A program made the translations under genes and the position numbers. Of a stretch of DNA of 64,000 bases, positions 9,381 to 16,947 are shown piece after piece; the first letter of the stretch is position 1, and each line of letters opens with the position of its first letter. The stretch is from an uncultured Clostridia bacterium (GTDB taxonomy: Bacteria; Bacillota; Clostridia; Monoglobales; Monoglobaceae): positions 25,529-89,528 of the forward strand of contig CAKSFQ010000007.1 of the NCBI GenBank assembly GCA_934454115.1. Direction: 5' to 3'. The notes beneath the pieces were generated by a model, which did no database searches, was not told the DNA's origin, and saw only the letters and a program-made list of their open reading frames with translations.

Positions 9381-9893
9381 ATGTCCGTCAAACGTCTCGC
9401 ATCGGACGGCGTACTGACCGCCCTTGCGCTCATCATCTTTATTTTGGAAATGCAGCTTCCGCCGCTTTTGCCAATTCCCGGCATCAAACTGGGGCTTTCC
9501 AATATTGTCACCCTGTTTGCCCTCTGCTTTCTCAGCGGCAAGGATGCTTTTTTGATTGTCACGGCGCGCATTCTGCTGGGTGCGGCGCTGACCGGGAACC
9601 CGGCCGCCATGCTTTACAGTCTTGCCGGCGGGCTCTGCTGCCTTGGCATCGAGTTTCTCTTGTTTTTTGTGTGTCATATCAAACCGATCTGGGCGGTCAG
9701 CGCGGTCGGCGCCATCACCCATAATACGGCGCAGCTTGCCGTTGCCGCACTGGTCACCAAAACCGCGGCGGTCTTTGCCTACCTCCCGTTTTTGTGGGCG
9801 GCGGCAATTCTGACCGGGTTGTTTACCGGGCTTTGCATCACTTATCTTGCAGCGCGCCACAAGGACACCCTTGACCGCCTTCTTTCAAAGTAA
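9381..9893 (+). CDS. Gx transporter family membrane protein (PF07456-like)
   Basis: Hydrophobic protein of 170 aa with about five membrane segments, of the family once named heptaprenyl diphosphate synthase component I and now called Gx transporter. Characteristic is the N-terminal LTALALIIFILEMQLPPLLPI and the following GIKLGLSN. It resembles ECF-type S components in size and topology. The substrate is unknown. AAGGAGG lies just before ATG 9381. It follows the NusG_II protein in one transcript. The 3' end overlaps the end of the convergent araC-type gene by 56 bases. Confidence 0.78.
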   Translation: MSVKRLASDGVLTALALIIFILEMQLPPLLPIPGIKLGLSNIVTLFALCFLSGKDAFLIVTARILLGAALTGNPAAMLYSLAGGLCCLGIEFLLFFVCHIKPIWAVSAVGAITHNTAQLAVAALVTKTAAVFAYLPFLWAAAILTGLFTGLCITYLAARHKDTLDRLLSK

Positions 9894-10746
9894 ACGGCTC
9901 TTTCGGCATATAGGTTCCGACATCAATGTTGTTTTCCAGCCGTTTCATCCGATCATGAAACCGCCGTCCGTCGTCCGACGGCAGCACACCCATCAGGCGC
10001 TGATAAATTTTTGAAAAATAAGATAGGTTTTTAAATCCGCAAAGGGCGGCCGCCTCACTGACCGTCACATTCTTATCACATAAGAGCGCCTTTGCCTGAC
10101 TGCAGCGGATATAATTTAAGTAGGTAATCATCGAAACATCAGTGTTTCTTTTAAACTCCCTGGAAAAATATGCTCTGGAAAATCCCACGTGCTTTACGAT
10201 GTCATCAATTGTAATATCCTGCGCATAGTTTTCCCGGATAAACAAAAGCGCCTTTTTGATCGATTCCGGGAATTCTTCCTGCTTGGTCTGTTCTGTCGCA
10301 TAGCGCTCGGTCAATGCGATCATCAGCCTCAGCACTGCGGCACGGATTTTGGCACAGTAATACGGCGGCTTTTCACTGTACAGCGCCGCAATCCTTTTAA
10401 AATCCGCCTCGACATCCGCCGATCGTATGCAGTGCCGGTAGGAAACGGCATCAATCGGAATCCCGTTTTCTCTGAAAAAGTCTGCGTCCACAATCAGGCA
10501 AAAATATTCCACCCGTTCCTTCGCGGAAACGGCGTGAAAGCAGTCGGGATTGATGATTACAAGATCCCCTGCCGCGACCTCGTAGCTGTTTCGGTTATAG
10601 AGCAGGCTTCCGCTGCCGTTTACAAAGCACAAAAACTCCGGATTTTCGTGCCAGTTCCCAAAATCGCCGCACTCTGCCTCAACCACGTCAAAGTGAAAGA
10701 TAAACGGAAGCGGTTCGTTTTGCAGCATATGGTTTTCGTATTTCAT
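9838..10746 (-). CDS. AraC-family transcriptional regulator
   Basis: Transcription factor of 302 aa. An N-terminal cupin sensor domain (residues ~15-110, with FHFDVVEAECGDFGNWHENPE) is followed by two helix-turn-helix motifs of the AraC/XylS type (residues ~170-265, with ITIDDIVKHVGFSRAYFSREFK and VSEAAALCGFKNLSYFSKIY). The gene is divergent from a sugar phosphate isomerase-nagA pair, so it probably controls that pair in response to a sugar. The ligand cannot be read from sequence. The last ~35 residues (MPKEPFTLKEGGQG...) extend past the usual family end and overlap the neighbouring convergent gene. Confidence 0.9.
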   Translation of the reverse strand: MKYENHMLQNEPLPFIFHFDVVEAECGDFGNWHENPEFLCFVNGSGSLLYNRNSYEVAAGDLVIINPDCFHAVSAKERVEYFCLIVDADFFRENGIPIDAVSYRHCIRSADVEADFKRIAALYSEKPPYYCAKIRAAVLRLMIALTERYATEQTKQEEFPESIKKALLFIRENYAQDITIDDIVKHVGFSRAYFSREFKRNTDVSMITYLNYIRCSQAKALLCDKNVTVSEAAALCGFKNLSYFSKIYQRLMGVLPSDDGRRFHDRMKRLENNIDVGTYMPKEPFTLKEGGQGCPCGALQDK

Positions 10747-10859
10747 ACAAAATCCTCCAAGGCATAATTGTGTTAAAAATAGTCATAATACATTCTTGCA
10801 AATTTTCTGCTTTTATTATACAACAAAGATAGAATAAGTCAAGAAAGGAAGTGTGTTTT

Positions 10860-11699
10860 ATGTTTCAAATCGGGGTTATGACGGATTCGTTCCGAATCGA
10901 TACAAAAAGCGCAATCAAAAAAGCGGCAGAGCTCGGCGCCGCAGGACTGCAAATGTATGCTACAAAGGGTGAAAACGCTCCGGAAAATCTCACAAAAGAA
11001 AAACGCCGTGAGCTGTTAGACTTTGTAAAGTCAAACGGTCTGGTGTTTTCGGCGATCTGCGGCGACCTGGGTCAAGGATTTATCCATCCCGAAAAAAATC
11101 CGCAATTGATTGAAAAATCCAAACGCATTTTAGAGCTTGCCAAGGATTTGGAGTGCGACATCGTGACAACGCATATCGGCGTTGTGCCGCGTGATCCCAA
11201 TCACGACCGGTACAAGATTATGCAGGAGGCCTGCTACACGCTGAGCCGTTTTGCCGATGATATGCATTCTCATTTTGCCGTAGAGACCGGTCCGGAGGTC
11301 GCAAGCGTGTTAAAGGGCTTTTTGGACAGTCTGTCCTCGCACGGTGTGGCGGTGAACTTTGACCCGGCCAATCTGGTGATGGTACACGGACAGGATCCGG
11401 TGGAGGCCGTCCATATTCTTGGCGACTACATCGTACATACCCACGCAAAGGACGGCAGACAGCTGACGCCCTGCAACCCGGAGGTCATTTACGGCGTCAT
11501 CGATCACGACACCTTTGCGGAGCAGGAGCCGTCTTTTGAAGAGGTTCCCCTTGGCGAGGGCGACGTTCATTTTGAAACCTATCTTCAGGCGCTGCGTGAT
11601 GTCGGCTATGACGGATTTTTGACCGTTGAGCGTGAATGCGGCGAGAACCCGGCGGCAGACATTGCCAAAGCCGTAGACTTTTTGAAAAAACTAATTTAG
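10860..11699 (+). CDS. Sugar phosphate isomerase/epimerase (TIM barrel, AP endonuclease 2 family)
   Basis: TIM-barrel metal enzyme of 279 aa in the xylose isomerase-like family (PF01261). Likely metal ligands are in FAVETGPE (Glu), NFDPANL (Asp), HTHAKDG (His) and the final TVERECG (Glu). These proteins isomerise or epimerise ketoses or their phosphates; the substrate here is unknown. ATG 10860 is preceded by GAAAGGAAG. It is followed after about 15 bases by nagA, so the product may feed or branch from amino-sugar catabolism. The divergent AraC-type gene is the probable regulator. Confidence 0.85.
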   Translation: MFQIGVMTDSFRIDTKSAIKKAAELGAAGLQMYATKGENAPENLTKEKRRELLDFVKSNGLVFSAICGDLGQGFIHPEKNPQLIEKSKRILELAKDLECDIVTTHIGVVPRDPNHDRYKIMQEACYTLSRFADDMHSHFAVETGPEVASVLKGFLDSLSSHGVAVNFDPANLVMVHGQDPVEAVHILGDYIVHTHAKDGRQLTPCNPEVIYGVIDHDTFAEQEPSFEEVPLGEGDVHFETYLQALRDVGYDGFLTVERECGENPAADIAKAVDFLKKLI

Positions 11700-11714
11700 C
11701 AGAAACGGGGCTTT

Positions 11715-12782
11715 ATGATGAAAACGGTATTTAAAAATGCAAACAACGGCGCCTTTGACATTGTCACCGAGGACGGAAAAATCGTCGCACTGGAAAAAAC
11801 CGTCCTTTCGGGATTTGATTTAGACGGCGCGGACGTTTATCCCGGCCTGTTTGACATGCATTCGCACGGATGCATGGGCTACGACACCATGGATCAAAAG
11901 TATCTGCATGAAATGTCTGTCTTTCAGGCAGAACACGGAACAACATCCTGGCTGCCCACCACCATGACCGTCTCAATGGACGAGATCCGCGCCGTGGTAA
12001 ATGCGCCGCTGCCTGACTTTAAGGATGCCGCATCAGTGCTGGGCTATCACATGGAAGGGCCGTACATCTCCCCGCGCTATAAAGGCGCGCAGAACGAATG
12101 TTACATCAAGGCGCCCGATTTAGAAGAATTTTCTGCGCTTTCCCATATCCGCGTTGTCACCATTGCGCCGGAGCTGCCCGGCAGTATGGACTTTATCCGC
12201 GGCTGCAAAAGCGTTGTCTCGCTGGGTCACACTGCAGCAGACTACGAAACCGCCGCCGCCGCGATGGATGCCGGTGCTGCCTGCCTGACCCACACCTTTA
12301 ACGCGATGCCGCCGCTGCATCACCGCGCTCCCGGCCCAATCGGCGCGGCCATTTCAAAAAATGCCTATGTACAGGTGATTTCGGACGGGCTGCATCTGCA
12401 CCCCAGCGTTGTTTTGGGACTGTATAAAATTTTCGGTGCCGACCGTATGCTGCTGATCAGCGATTCGATGCGGGCAACCGGCATGCCGGACGGGAATTAT
12501 GAATTCGGCGGACAGGAAATTACGGTGAAAGACCGCGTCGCACGGACACAGGACGGCGCGCTGGCCGGCAGTACCACACCGCTTTTTGACTGCGTAAAAT
12601 GTGCCATCTCCTTCGGCATCCCCAAACAGGACGCCTTTCGGATGGCGTCTCTCACCCCGGCGCAGCTTTGCGGAATCCAAAACAAAGGTTTGCTTGCGCC
12701 CGGCTATGACGCCGACTTTATCGCCGTGGACGATGCCCTTAACCTGTCTCACGTCATTATCGGCGGAAATAAAATCAAATAA
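11715..12782 (+). CDS. nagA: N-acetylglucosamine-6-phosphate deacetylase
   Basis: Amidohydrolase that removes acetate from GlcNAc-6-phosphate to give glucosamine-6-phosphate. At 355 aa it is slightly shorter than most NagA. Visible metal and catalytic motifs are FDMHSHG (residues ~46-52), GYHMEGPYIS (Glu), SLGHTAA (His), HTFNAM (His) and ISDSMRATG (the catalytic Asp). Two adjacent ATG codons (11715, 11718) follow GGGG, and the second has better spacing. It is co-transcribed with the sugar isomerase. Its product is the substrate of the NagB domain encoded 2 kb downstream. A strong hairpin terminator follows. Confidence 0.95.
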   Translation: MMKTVFKNANNGAFDIVTEDGKIVALEKTVLSGFDLDGADVYPGLFDMHSHGCMGYDTMDQKYLHEMSVFQAEHGTTSWLPTTMTVSMDEIRAVVNAPLPDFKDAASVLGYHMEGPYISPRYKGAQNECYIKAPDLEEFSALSHIRVVTIAPELPGSMDFIRGCKSVVSLGHTAADYETAAAAMDAGAACLTHTFNAMPPLHHRAPGPIGAAISKNAYVQVISDGLHLHPSVVLGLYKIFGADRMLLISDSMRATGMPDGNYEFGGQEITVKDRVARTQDGALAGSTTPLFDCVKCAISFGIPKQDAFRMASLTPAQLCGIQNKGLLAPGYDADFIAVDDALNLSHVIIGGNKIK

Positions 12783-12801
12783 AAACAAAACCGATTACAT
12801 A

Positions 12802-12830
12802 AAAATTCCCCTCCATCGGAGGGGAATTTT
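12802..12830. terminator. Bidirectional terminator between nagA and the GH18 gene
   Basis: Perfect 13-base arms AAAATTCCCCTCC (12802-12814) and GGAGGGGAATTTT (12818-12830) with a three-base loop. A and T tracts flank both sides, so the hairpin can stop both convergent transcripts. Confidence 0.85.
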
Positions 12831-12872
12831 GTCGTTACAAAGTCTATTGCGATTCGGATTGCGAATATCAGG

Positions 12873-14174
12873 TTAGCCGTTTAAAAAATCGGGGTCGGTA
12901 TCGATTTGATAATCATGATTGAGTACCACCCAGTTTTGCGGGAACTCGCGCATGGCGTTCCAATAGCCGATACCGCGGAGTCCAAAGCCTTTGGCAAGCT
13001 CCAGCTTGGCCCGGATGCTCCTTGCGTCCTCAAACCAGACCTCATGCAGCGTTCCGCTCTCGTCCGTATAGCGAAACCACGGGGCTTTCGACGTCTCATC
13101 AAACAAAATCTCGGCGCGGTATCGCCTCGCAAGATCGATCGCCTTGACCGGCGAGACGGAGGGTGCGCCGGGATTGCCGGATGCATAGGGCAGCTTCCAG
13201 TCATAGCCGTAAGTCGGTACGCCCATAAATATTTTATCGCGCGAGATCCTTGTGACCGCGTATTCCACCACGCGGCGCACGTTTTCAATCGGCGCGACCG
13301 CCATGGGCGGCCCGTAGGTGTAGCCCCACTCATAGGTCATCAGCAAGACGCCGTTCACCGCCGCACCGATGCCGGCATAGTCATGCCCCTCATAGAGCAT
13401 TCCCATCTGCATATCGCCGGTCTTGGGCGCAAGCGCCGAAAACAGGGGATATCCCAGGGGGTTGAGCCGCAGGCGCAGATTCTGCAAAAAAGTGATATAG
13501 TCATAGCGCTCTTCGGGAAAGATAAATTCAAAATCAACATCCACACCAAGATAGCCCTTTTGCTGCACAACCTGCAAGATTTCTTCGATCAGCGCCTCCT
13601 GCTTTTGACTGTCGTTAAATATCATGCTGGCGCGCTCATTGCTGAATCTACCCTCCTCGGTCAGGGTAGAAAGGTGCATCAGCGGCTTGGTCTCGTACTC
13701 CTCCGTCACCGCCAGCATAACGGCATCCTCCAGATCAACCAGGCCGCCGTCCTCGCAGATACCGTAGGTAAACGGCGTAAAATACGAAAAATAGGACAGC
13801 TGCTCACGCAAAAGCTCGGTGGTGATATACGGATACGCGTAGCTGTTCGTCACAAAAACACCGCCCGCGCCCTGGTTCTGATAGTGAATCACCAACTCTT
13901 CACCGGCTGTGATCTCCGACCTGCCGCGCAGCTGGTAGTTGTTGCGAAAAAGGGCGTAAACCGTCATTTGATATTCTCTTGCAATGTCAAAAAGGCTCTC
14001 TCCCGGCCTTACAATATGTACCTGCTCCGGAATCTGTATGACGATGGCCTGTCCGGTGACAGGCTGCTCGGAAAGCGTCAATCCGTTATCCGCCAGCAGA
14101 TGATCAAGATTTACCCCGTACCGATTTGCGATTTGTCCCATGGTTTCTCCTTCTTTGACAACATGGATCATCAT
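12873..14174 (-). CDS. LysM-GH18 peptidoglycan hydrolase, spore germination (YaaH/SleL-like)
   Basis: Two N-terminal LysM domains (residues ~2-45, starting HVVKEGETMGQIANRYGVN, and ~50-95, starting HIVRPGESLFDIAREYQ) bind peptidoglycan. They are followed by a glycoside hydrolase 18 barrel. The catalytic motif is YLGVDVDFEF, with the acid Glu in DVDFE. This architecture is that of YaaH/SleL, N-acetylglucosaminidases that degrade spore cortex fragments during germination. There is no signal peptide, as in the known spore coat members. Start ATG 14174 follows AGGAGGGG. It supports a spore-forming host. Confidence 0.9.
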   Translation of the reverse strand: MMIHVVKEGETMGQIANRYGVNLDHLLADNGLTLSEQPVTGQAIVIQIPEQVHIVRPGESLFDIAREYQMTVYALFRNNYQLRGRSEITAGEELVIHYQNQGAGGVFVTNSYAYPYITTELLREQLSYFSYFTPFTYGICEDGGLVDLEDAVMLAVTEEYETKPLMHLSTLTEEGRFSNERASMIFNDSQKQEALIEEILQVVQQKGYLGVDVDFEFIFPEERYDYITFLQNLRLRLNPLGYPLFSALAPKTGDMQMGMLYEGHDYAGIGAAVNGVLLMTYEWGYTYGPPMAVAPIENVRRVVEYAVTRISRDKIFMGVPTYGYDWKLPYASGNPGAPSVSPVKAIDLARRYRAEILFDETSKAPWFRYTDESGTLHEVWFEDARSIRAKLELAKGFGLRGIGYWNAMREFPQNWVVLNHDYQIDTDPDFLNG

Positions 14175-14284
14175 TTGCTTTCCCCTCCTGCATTTGTCTT
14201 TATTAAAGTATAATGACAATGCCGCAGGATTATGCGTATCATTTTGCCGCCAAACGATAATTTTTCTCTTATCTCCTTTCCCAA

Positions 14285-14692
14285 TTACTTCACGCCGACA
14301 TGGTATGCCAGCAGCAAATGATGAATCCGCTCAAAAATAAGCCCGACCGCAAACCAGAGCGGCGCGTAGTCAAGACGGATTACCCCCAGCACCGAGGACC
14401 ACCCGGTATAGTGCCACGCCTCAATGCCAAACACCTTCAGCAGCATGCCGCTGACAAACTCGATGGCAAAGATGAACACGGTCCAGATACAGCCGCGCCA
14501 GAACCAATGAAAGCCGCCGATCCAGGCATGCACCGGCTCTAACAAAAAAACCGCCGCACCGTAAATAAAAAACATCCACACCGAGGTATGGCCGACCAGG
14601 TCGCGGCTGCCGCTTCCGAGCGAGGTAAAGCCTGTCCAGATAATCTCAATATTCCACCCTAAAAGTCCGTAAATCATATATCGTATCAGCAT
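14285..14692 (-). CDS. Putative ABC-transporter type IV / CmpB-like membrane protein (PF06541-like)
   Basis: Small integral membrane protein (about 135 aa from ATG 14692) with four hydrophobic segments, including YMIYGLLGWNIEIIWTGF and VWMFFIYGAAVFLLEPVH. The tryptophan-rich pattern and the GWN.E motif fit the putative ABC-transporter type IV family found in many Clostridia. Function is unknown. The frame is open back to a TTG at 14746, but neither start has a clear Shine-Dalgarno sequence, so the N-terminus is uncertain. It stands alone between the GH18 gene and the divergent NagB-ROK gene. Confidence 0.7.
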   Translation of the reverse strand: MLIRYMIYGLLGWNIEIIWTGFTSLGSGSRDLVGHTSVWMFFIYGAAVFLLEPVHAWIGGFHWFWRGCIWTVFIFAIEFVSGMLLKVFGIEAWHYTGWSSVLGVIRLDYAPLWFAVGLIFERIHHLLLAYHVGVK

Positions 14693-14879
14693 GGTTTTAG
14701 TATAAGTGAAAATGAAAAAAAATATACCGTGGATTTCTCTTCCCAAAGCAACCGTTTTAAATCAATAATATAAATTTTTTGGCATATTGTGTAAATACAT
14801 TTTTTCGCTCTCATGCTATCATGAAATTAAATAAAATATGCTGATTTTACGCCTTTTGTTGCGATAGGAGGAGCAGATC

Positions 14880-16484
14880 ATGAAGTTAATCGTATGTAAT
14901 AATTATGATGAAGTTTCCAAGGCGGCGGCAGAGCTTGTCGCGGATCAAATCAAACAGAACAAAAACAGTGTGCTCGGACTGGCTACCGGTTCTACGCCGA
15001 TCGGCATGTACCGCGTTTTGGCCGAGATGAACCGCCGCGGTGACATTGATTTTCAAACCATCCGTTCCTTTAACCTGGATGAATATTATCCCATCGCGGA
15101 CGACAATCCGCAAAGCTACCACTATTTCATGAATGAAAATCTGTTTTCAAAAATCAACATTGACAAGGCCAACACACACATTTTAAACGGTCTCTGTGAG
15201 GATACTGAAAAAGAGTGTGCAGACTTTGAACACCTGATTGAAGAAAACGGCGGCATCGACTTGCAGATTCTTGGCATCGGCCAAAACGGACATATCGGCT
15301 TTAACGAACCGAACGAAAGCCTGAATTCTTATACCCACTTAACCGACCTGACCGAAAACACCATTGAGGCCAACGCCCGTTTCTTTGACCGCATTGAAGA
15401 TGTACCGACCAAGGCGCTCACCATGGGCATCGGCACCATTTTAAAGGCACGCAAGATTGTTCTGCTTGCCACCGGCGCAAGCAAGCACCACGCAATCCGT
15501 GAGCTGCTCAACAGCAGCATCTCTACTGAGAACCCTGCCTCCATGCTGAAGGTGCACCCGGACGTAACCTTAGTCTGCGACAAAGAGGCCTATGCCAAAG
15601 AGCGGATCGGTATTGATATCGGCGGCACCGAAATCAAATTTGGCGTTTTGGATGAGGAAAATAAGCTGATCTGCAAAAAGAGCGTTCCGACCGTGGCAGA
15701 CAGTGTTGATACCCTGATTTCCACTATGGAGCAGGAGTGCCGCGGCTTGATGCGGGAGCACTTTGTCAGCAGCGTCGGCATCGGCACGCCGGGCACCATT
15801 CACGACGGATTGGTCAGTGCAGTGAATCTGCCGTTTTGCCAGACTGATCTAAAGAAGGCGATGGAGCAGCGCCTGAATATTCCGGTATCGGTCAGCAACG
15901 ATGCAAACTGCGCGGCACTGGCAGAAAACATCTGCGGCATTGGCAAAAAGAGCGAGAATCTGCTTATGATTTCTCTGGGTACCGGCGTCGGCGGCGGTAT
16001 CGTCTTAAATCACAAAATCTATGAGGGGCGCGGCAGCGCCGGTGAAATCGGGCACATCTGCATCGATATCCACGGCAAGGCATGTCCCTGTGGTCAAAAG
16101 GGTTGCTGGGAGCAATACGCTTCTGCCAAGGCGCTGATCGATGACGCCAAAGACGCGGCGCTTTCGGCGCCAAGCAGCCGCCTATATGCCATGTACCATG
16201 AAAACGGCGACCGAATGGACGGCATTCTGTTCTTCCGGGCAATCCGAGAGGGCAGCGAAACCGCAAAGAAGGTCTTAGACCGCTATACCGACTACTTAGC
16301 TGCCGGAATCCGGGGGCTGATTTATGTATTCGACCCGGATCTGATCGTACTGACCGGCGGCATCAGCAATGCCGGCGCGCTTTTGCTGGATCCGCTGAAG
16401 GCGAAGCTCACAAGTGACATTCCGATTGAGATTTCAACTTTAAAAAGCGATGCCGGTGTCATCGGCGCTGCGCTGCTCGACTAA
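14880..16484 (+). CDS. nagB: Bifunctional glucosamine-6-phosphate deaminase - ROK sugar kinase fusion
   Basis: Two enzymes on one 534-aa chain. Residues 1-238 are a complete NagB, with the substrate-phosphate loop LGLATGSTPIGMY, FNLDEYYP and GIGQNGHIGFNEP. It converts glucosamine-6-phosphate to fructose-6-phosphate and ammonia. From residue ~241 a full ROK kinase begins at RIGIDIGGTEIKFGV, with NDANCAALAE, ISLGTGVGGGIV and the zinc motif CPCGQKGCWEQY. It ends at the usual ROK terminus. There is almost no linker. The ROK part probably phosphorylates GlcNAc, ManNAc or glucosamine. The gene has its own ribosome binding site (AGGAGG) and a terminator at 16499-16538. The reading frame is continuous, so this is not a split annotation. 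Confidence 0.93.
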   Translation: MKLIVCNNYDEVSKAAAELVADQIKQNKNSVLGLATGSTPIGMYRVLAEMNRRGDIDFQTIRSFNLDEYYPIADDNPQSYHYFMNENLFSKINIDKANTHILNGLCEDTEKECADFEHLIEENGGIDLQILGIGQNGHIGFNEPNESLNSYTHLTDLTENTIEANARFFDRIEDVPTKALTMGIGTILKARKIVLLATGASKHHAIRELLNSSISTENPASMLKVHPDVTLVCDKEAYAKERIGIDIGGTEIKFGVLDEENKLICKKSVPTVADSVDTLISTMEQECRGLMREHFVSSVGIGTPGTIHDGLVSAVNLPFCQTDLKKAMEQRLNIPVSVSNDANCAALAENICGIGKKSENLLMISLGTGVGGGIVLNHKIYEGRGSAGEIGHICIDIHGKACPCGQKGCWEQYASAKALIDDAKDAALSAPSSRLYAMYHENGDRMDGILFFRAIREGSETAKKVLDRYTDYLAAGIRGLIYVFDPDLIVLTGGISNAGALLLDPLKAKLTSDIPIEISTLKSDAGVIGAALLD

Positions 16485-16498
16485 AAAATGATTAAAAG

Positions 16499-16538
16499 AA
16501 GAATCCGACCGTGGACTAAGCTTCCCGGTCGGATTCTT
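16499..16538. terminator. Terminator after the NagB-ROK gene
   Basis: AAGAATCCGACCG (16499-16511) pairs with CGGTCGGATTCTT (16526-16538), followed by a T tract on the plus strand. The convergent yolD-like gene has its stop codon inside the loop, so it may serve both transcripts. Confidence 0.85.
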
Positions 16539-16947
16539 TTTCTAAAATGATAAAATCATAAATATTGCACACCAAAATACTGCGATTTTCGGTTAAAAGA
16601 AAGGATTTTGCATCAAAATCCACCTTTCGCACCGTCACACGCTCCGTTTGATAGTATCCGCCTTTCTTTTTTCTATCGGGAATAAAGTGGGTTAGACGAA
16701 TATCGGCATTTTTTCCCTCCTCCAGCATCTCGCAAAGCTGCAAAAGCTTTAAATCCAGCTTTTCCCGCTCATCGCCGTCCAATTCAATTTTTTGATCCGT
16801 TAGCCGCCCGGTCTCCGCAATGGCCTCCTCATGGCCGTGGAGCGCCGCAAAGGAGCCAAACTGCGCCGCGCGCGCATGCATCGACATTTGCGGATGCTTT
16901 TTGGATACCGGACGCGGCAGATGAATGATATCTTCGTAAGGATTCAT
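16516..16947 (-). CDS. YolD-like family protein
   Basis: Small protein of 143 aa with the YolD-like domain (PF08863). The N-terminal DIIHLPRPVSKKHPQMSMHARAAQFGSF region is the family hallmark, and the C-terminal part is beta-rich (ILVCNIYDFIILE). YolD-like genes usually accompany a UvrX/YqjW-type Y-family polymerase, as here, where the start overlaps the polymerase stop by 4 bases (ATGA). The exact role is unknown; a function together with the translesion polymerase in the DNA-damage response is the usual inference. Confidence 0.87.
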   Translation of the reverse strand: MNPYEDIIHLPRPVSKKHPQMSMHARAAQFGSFAALHGHEEAIAETGRLTDQKIELDGDEREKLDLKLLQLCEMLEEGKNADIRLTHFIPDRKKKGGYYQTERVTVRKVDFDAKSFLLTENRSILVCNIYDFIILEKESDREA

